11,398 nucleotides of DNA from Micractinium sp. NFX-FRZ (lineage: Eukaryota; Chlorophyta; Trebouxiophyceae; Chlorellales; Chlorellaceae): positions 1-11,398 of the forward strand of contig JAPTJF010000824.1 of the NCBI GenBank assembly GCA_029339195.1, in the 5' to 3' direction. Below the pieces are notes generated by a model. The model was given only the letters and a program-made list of their open reading frames with translations. It was not told the DNA's origin and searched no databases. Shown here piece after piece: positions 6,599 through 11,398 of this stretch. Each line of letters opens with the position of its first letter. Within the stretch, counting starts at the first letter, position 1. The translations under genes were made by a program, and so were the position numbers.

Positions 6599-9500
6599 TC
6601 ATTTTGTGTCGACGTCCACATGGGGTGGCGGGTACGCTGCAACCAGGGCGGGACACGCGGGGGCCGCAGCAGTCGGGTCGGGTCAGAGAGGAGCCAGGGC
6701 GGACCAGCAGCAGCTGGGCCGTGCACCGTGCAGGCCAGCGGCTGGCGGGTGGGTGGGTAGGTGGATCCTGCGCTCCAGCGGCGCATGTGTGCACGCCACC
6801 CGGACACTGCCCCTTGCTGGCGCCGCTCATGGCCGGAGATACACGGCACCAGGCCACCAGCCTGTGGTGGAGTGCATTGAGCAGCAGCAGGCCCGGGGGC
6901 GCGCAGTGCCACTCACCTCTGACGTCTGCCCAGATGGTCTGCTTCACTGTGCCCTGGGGGAGCAGCTGCTCCTCATTCGGGAACTCCAGCCCCCCCGCAA
7001 TCAGCAGGATGTCGCTGAAGGCAGGCAGGCGGGGTGGGAGAGAGGAGGGCGGGGTGCAGCTTGAGTGCCAGCCTGAGCTCAATAGCCTCGAGGCGGGCGT
7101 GCATGCGCCCAACGGCAAGCCCGAACGGGTTTGTGCTGCCTTGCTCAGGCCGACCTGATGCGTGCGGCATGGGGTGTGTGGCTGCAGCACTGTGATAGGG
7201 GGTGCTCGCGATCACACCCCACAGCGCCCCCACGGGTGGCAGCCAGGCAGCTGCGCTGGCCACAGTCGCTGCATGCGCGCCCGGCACACCCAGCCTGCAA
7301 CCCAACAGGCTCACTTGCTATTCACGTTTTGCCGCTTCCCCAGGCTGCCCACACACTGCCGGGCGAAACACAGTGTTCGTGGGTCGGCAAGCGGCCAGAC
7401 GCGCCGGTAGTCGCACCCTGCAGTGCAGTGACACGTGGGGGCATGTCGACACGGGCGTGTCAGAGGTGCGTGGCGCTGAATGCTGCCTGGGTGCCGCCTG
7501 CTGGCCGCAACAGGCAAGCAGCCAGCCCGCTGGCCGGCAGGCAGTGGGCGGGCGGACGGGCGGCAGAGAGTGGGCACCGCTCACGTGAGTCTCCCAGGCG
7601 GCAAGCGGAAAAGAGGGCCTCTCGTGGAACCACCGCCACCAGCACCGGCGACTTTTCAGCACTGATGTTCCAGGTCACCCTCTGTGCCCCTGCAAGGCCT
7701 GGGTCAGGGCGCCTCCCTTGCCAACCAAAGCGAAGCAGCGTGGCACAGCACAACCAGCGCGGCACAGGCGGCACTGCAGCAAGCCACCCGGCGCAGGCTG
7801 GCGAGCGGTGGGCATGCATGCATGCGTGCAGGCAGGCAGGCAGGCAGGCGGTACCTTGGAGGTAGAACCCGGTTTCCCGGTAGTTCAGAGGCGATCCTCC
7901 GGGCGTCAGCAGGGCGCCGGGCTCAGAGATGGGCAGGGTGCCCAGCGTCCTGACCACTTCGGGGGGCCGTTGGCCCTGGGGGCACGGGTGGACTGCGGCA
8001 GTAGGGTGGGCGACATGGGGTGGGGTGGGGATAAGTGGGGTGTGAAGTGTGTGTGCGCGCGGCAGGGTGGGGAAGGGCATGCTGCGCTCTGAAGCGCCGG
8101 CTGCCTGCCCGCTGGGCGGGAGGCGGCTGGGTGCGGCCGCTATGAGGCGCGACCGCGACGCGAGGGGGCGCGAGGCTTGAGCACGCGGTGTGCGGTAGGC
8201 CTCGCACGGTGCATTGCGAGCCAACACACGCACACGGGACCTGCTCAGGCAGCCCCAGGCAGCGCCCCCTGCCAGCGCTGCCAGCGCTTGCCTGTGAGGT
8301 GCAGGCGGTAGCGGAAGGGTGTGCTGGCGGGGACGCAACGCGCGTTGGGGCGGTACAGGCAGTCGTCGTTGCCGGGGCTGCGCAGGCTGTTGATGATGGT
8401 AGTATTCTGCAGCAGTGTGGGTGGGTGGGGGCGGGGAGGGATGGGGCGAGGGCGCAGCAGGCAGGGCCGGCGGCTGCGACAGGGGCGAGAGCTCTCCACG
8501 TCCCTGGTACCTGCCTTGCTTGCCCGGCAACCAGCCTGTCAGCCTGCACCCGCCCGCCCCGCCGTCCAACCCGGTTGCATGCCCAGGCTGCCCAGCTGCG
8601 CCGCCCTGCTGGCCCGCCCCCGTGCAACCGCGCAGTCCATCGCGTGCCACATGTGCTGCCGCCAGTGTGCCACATGACACTCACCGTCGTCCACATGTCC
8701 CTACTACTCATGACAAAGGCCACATCGTCCGAGTTCCAAAAGTTGACGGTGCACGACCGCGCCGGCGCGCGCACGATGCAGGAGGCGTCTGGGGCCAGCC
8801 CCAGTGGGCGGGCGCGCCGGTCGTCGGGGTCGTCCACAGATGCCAGGACACTGAAGTAGGCGGTGCTGCGGGCAGGGAGGGGGCAGGGAGGGTGCCCAGG
8901 CCTTGGTGAAGGACAAGAGGCAGGCTAGCACGGATGACCCATGGGGCAGGCAGGGCAGGACGGGCGGTGCAACACGCACAGTGCAGCGCGCAACGAGGGC
9001 TGCAGGCAGGCAGGCAGGCAGGCGGCGGCTGCACCGCACTTGACGCGGCCGGCTCGCCGCACCTGTATGCCTCTGGCGGGCTAAGCACGGTGTACAATCT
9101 CTCTTCTCTGCACGTCTGCACGCTCACCGCGTTGGCAATGTTGTATGGGAAGTTGACGCCTGGGGGCACAGGGGAGGGGAGGACGCGTGACAGCCATCAC
9201 CCAGCCTGCTGAGTGCACGAGCGCGCGGGGCGGGGCGCGGCTGTCCGCCGCCTGCCCGCGCGGCTGCCCACCCGCCCACTGCCTGCGGACGCGCTCACCG
9301 ATGGAGTACTCCACTTCACGCACGCTCAGCCCCTGGTCATTGCGGCTCATCCAGCTGCAGCTCTGGGTGTCTGCGCAGGCCGGGGCAGGGCATGGAAGGG
9401 GTAGGATGAAGAGCAGACAGCTGGAGTGGCTCCAGCCACGAGCTCGCGTGGGGTGCCCGCGGCGCCGCCGCTCATGGCAGCCACCCAAGCGCACCCAAGC

Positions 9501-10259
9501 GCCTGCTGCAGCGCAGCGCTGCAGCTGCCTATGATGCAGCCCCTGCCTCACCTGCTCCATGGTTCCACTTCCTGCCGATGGTGCCCAGGCAGCCCTGCCG
9601 GGTGTTGCGGGAGCAACAGCGCTTGCAGAAGAACTGGTCCTCGCCGCTCAGTCGTCTGTCAGAGCAGGACCTGGGCAGCAGGTCGTTGATCAGCCGCACA
9701 TTGGACATCGGGATGTCTGCAACGCACAACAGGGGTGCGCAGCTCGGCCAGCTGTGAGCGCAGCGCAGCGCTGCATAGCTCCCCGCGGGGGACCTGGGGT
9801 GCGATGCCGCAGGCGGGGCCCGCCGCTGCATGGAACAGCTGACGCGCCACGCGGGCACCAAGCAGCCGGGCACCCACATGGAATGCCAGCAAACCCGGTC
9901 CATCTGCAGGGGGGGGGGGGGGGACTCTTGTGACTAGTGGCCAACAAGGCTGGGGCAGGCGGGACCGCGCGGCCGCCGCAGCCCCTGAACCCCAGCGCTC
10001 TGCGGCGTTCCGGGTCCGCAGCCTGTCGGGGCCGACGTCCCGCAGGGCAGGTGCTTGCTTGCTAGCGCCGCCCCCGCGGGCTCTTCTTCCCCGCTCTGCA
10101 CAGCATAGCGCCTCCTCACGAGCAGAAGTTGTCGGTTCTGTTGGCCATTCCCAGCTGCCCATCCTCACAGCCGGCCGCAACCGCAAGCGAAACCCAGGCG
10201 AGGAGGAGCAGCCAGGCCGCGGCTCCTGGAGCGCCTCTCAGCATTTTTGGGAGAAGCAT
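6599..10259 (-). CDS. Predicted secreted cysteine-rich glycoprotein, 436 residues, 12 exons
   Basis: Exons (5' to 3'): 10259-10120, 9903-9794, 9716-9552, 9370-9299, 9159-9114, 8865-8685, 8406-8292, 7992-7855, 7689-7585, 7417-7315, 7014-6917, 6636-6599. All phases agree and the total (1311 nt) is divisible by three. The N-terminus is a clear signal peptide (AAAWLLLLAWVSLAVAA, cleavage before GCEDG); ATG 10244 is an equally good start. About 21 cysteines follow, dense in GIPCGCPAAWC and FFCKRCCSRN, with N-glycosylation sequons NRT, NTT and NIS. No C-terminal membrane helix is seen. A disulfide-bonded extracellular, cell-wall or secretory-pathway protein fits. I recognise no family. Intron 7 has a GC donor (CAG/GCAAGC at 8291). 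Weaker joins are the exon 5 donor (9113) and the last small exon, which encodes YPPPHVDVDTK. Confidence 0.75.
7828..7850. repeat. GCAG/CAGG tetranucleotide repeat in an intron
   Basis: About five and a half GCAG units lie in intron 8 of the secreted-protein gene, starting a few bases inside its donor. On the transcribed strand it reads (CCTG)n. Confidence 0.85.
9002..9023. repeat. Second GCAG/CAGG tetranucleotide repeat
   Basis: Five units of the same tetranucleotide as at 7828-7850, in intron 5 of the same gene. It is probably an independent simple repeat. Confidence 0.85.
9909..9923. repeat. 15-bp poly-G run (poly-C on the gene strand)
   Basis: On the minus strand this is C15 followed by TGCAG, the polypyrimidine tract of the first intron's acceptor (exon 2 starts at 9903). 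Homopolymer length here is prone to sequencing error and to real variation. Confidence 0.85.
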
Positions 10260-10343
10260 GAAAACATATACATGTACCGTTATGTTATGTGTAGCGACAT
10301 ATGTGCAGTGTGGGCTGGCGGGCCCATGTTCTTGGGGAGGCTC
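10260..10343 (-). promoter_or_regulatory. AT-richer 5' flank of the secreted-protein gene
   Basis: The ~50 bp before ATG 10259 are strikingly AT-rich for this window (ACATAACATAACGGTACATG on the minus strand). This suits a 5' UTR or core promoter, but I see no certain TATA box or initiator. Confidence 0.35.
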
Positions 10344-10938
10344 ATGGCTCGCCGCCCGCATGGCGCCAGGACGCCTGGGCGGCGGCCCTGCAGCCTGCCT
10401 GGGCCAACAGCGGCCGGCTGGGAGGATAGGGCGGTGCCACCAGGGCGTCTCTCCCGCCGTGCAAGCACCTTCAAGGTAAGGGCTCCGCGCCGTGGTGCCA
10501 GCAACTACCACAGGTCAGGCTGGATACCCAACATCACCGGATTCCTGCCAGCTTCCCAGGGCTGGCTCAATTAGAGCGCAAAGGGCCGCATTCTGGCGAA
10601 GGCGCGAGGCACCTTCGCGAGCAGATCTGGCTACGGGCGGCCGCCGCCAGGCCGCCGCGGGTTGGCAGGCCGTGGATGTTGGCCGCTTGGTGTAGCCCCG
10701 GCAACTGAAGCCGCACGGTCCTTGGCGCCTGCTCCACAAAGTGCTGCCGCCCGATGCTCACCCTGATGGCACCTCTGCTGAGAGCGCTGACGGTGACAGC
10801 GGCAGCAATGGCAACACAGGGCGGAAGACAGAGGGCGGCGTGGCGCAGCCAGAGCGCGCGCGCCGCGACAGGGCGATGCCGCCGCCGTTGCCCGCCCCCA
10901 TGCCCACACACTCGCTGCATGCACGGTGCTTCTGAATT
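10344..10938 (+). other. Weak candidate small gene, divergent from the secreted-protein gene
   Basis: An ATG at 10344 opens 44 codons rich in arginine, proline and serine, ending at a good donor (AAG/GTAAGG, GT at 10476) in phase 0. A phase-0 continuation starts after the AG at 10709-10710 (PHGPWRLLHKVLPPDAHPDG) and runs through a Gly/Ser/Asp-rich stretch to TGA at 10936-10938. The acceptor lacks a pyrimidine tract, and the opposite strand has an equally protein-like frame (RVSIGRQHFVEQAPRTVRL). The basic N-terminus could pass for an organelle transit peptide. No family is recognised. Treat as unproven. Confidence 0.2.
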
Positions 10939-11034
10939 ACAGAGAGCAGCATCGGCAGAGTGCTGCAACAGTGTTGTGTGTAAATTGGGAACAATTCACT
11001 TTATGGAAAGTGTCTCACTGAGCAAAATTGGCTT

Positions 11035-11398
11035 GTCGGCAGTGGCGGCGGACACCAACCGCCCACCACCCAACACGGTGGAGAAGGCGGTGCTGGGCAG
11101 AACGCCCGGCAGGCCTGTCGGTGGTGCTGGCTGCGGCGGTGCAGCGGGTGGGGAGGAGAACGAGCTGCGTGTTAGCCCGCTGGTGCAGAAGGTGCGATGG
11201 GGTAACAGTGTGCGTGAGAAGCACTACGGGCGGTGGGTCCGCACCTGTACTTGCGCCATGCACTGAAAAGCACCAGTGGCACCTGTCTCTGCAACTCTGG
11301 AGCAGCTCAAGGCAGACGGCCTGGCCGTGCGCATGTGGCGCGGGCACCTCCTGCAGAAGGAGACCTCCAGCGGCTGGGTGACGGTGCCGCTGGCAGCA
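11035..11398 (+). CDS. Unrecognised gene, copy 2, partial at the window end
   Basis: The exon 11035-11191 encodes SAVAADTNRPPPNTVEKAV, a glycine-rich linker and ENELRVSPLVQK, then meets a GT donor (AAG/GTGCGA) in phase 0. A phase-0 exon after CTGGAGCAG starts at 11306 and stays open to the window end (LKADGLAVRMWRGHLLQKET, then SGWVTVPLAA). The homology to copy 1 begins abruptly at 11035; a frame from ATG 11001 (MESVSLSKIGL) could supply a start. Differences from copy 1 include I/T, S/G, K/R, G/C and E/G, more replacement than silent, so constraint looks weak. I recognise no domain. Confidence 0.5.

Noticed and set aside
7073..7294. Hydrophobic minus-strand frame (WLPPVGALWGVIAS) as an extra exon of the secreted protein
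   Set aside because: It would need a 20-bp intron before it and a poor GC donor after it; joining 7315 directly to 7014 is in phase with a normal 300-bp intron.
7460..8680. 406-residue minus-strand ORF
   Set aside because: It runs through exons and introns of the secreted-protein gene in mixed frames; only parts coincide with real exons.
7828..9023. CRISPR-like regular repeats
   Set aside because: The repeated units are simple GCAG tetranucleotide runs in introns with no spacers, and the locus is eukaryotic.
9659..9903. Alternative frame GPGLLAFHVGARLLGARVAR for exon 2 of the secreted protein
   Set aside because: It looks protein-like but does not fit the phase of exon 1; the other frame (SWTGFAGIPCGC) fits both neighbours.
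6599..10259. HAP2/GCS1-type gamete fusogen
   Set aside because: Considered for a secreted cysteine-rich algal protein, but the characteristic cysteine block is not matched and there is no C-terminal membrane anchor.

Overview
The window looks like nuclear DNA of a GC-rich unicellular green alga (Chlorophyta, Chlorella or Chlamydomonas type). This is inferred from short exons with consistent phases, introns mostly 77-411 bp with GT/GC donors and AG acceptors, high GC, a UGUAA-type poly(A) motif and a tRNA-derived SINE. I cannot name the species. Most long ORFs run through introns and are not genes.

Layout. (1) 235-3278, + strand: the 3' eight exons of a multispanning amino acid transporter (AAAP / SLC38-like). 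Its introns hold degenerate tandem copies of its own exons. (2) 3957-4308, - strand: a compact two-exon gene for a predicted 69-residue MYND zinc-finger protein. (3) 4318-4827, + strand: a fragment or diverged paralogue of an unrecognised gene; 157 bp of it recurs at 11035-11191 with about 95% identity. (4) 5066-5390: a 293-bp tRNA-related SINE, - orientation, inside a perfect 16-bp target-site duplication. (5) 5391-6598: no gene seen, only short tandem repeats and the 3' flank of the next gene. (6) 6599-10259, - strand: a 12-exon gene for a predicted 436-residue secreted, cysteine-rich glycoprotein of no family I recognise. (7) 10260-11034: promoter side of that gene plus a weak + strand gene candidate. 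(8) 11035-11398, + strand: second copy of the element in (3), with a second exon running off the end.

The neighbouring genes show no evident shared pathway. The most unusual signals are exon-level: an in-frame 96-bp tandem exon duplication that kept its own splice acceptor, a three-fold head repeat of the next exon, three candidate GC-AG introns, and a frame-deciding donor choice in the secreted-protein gene.
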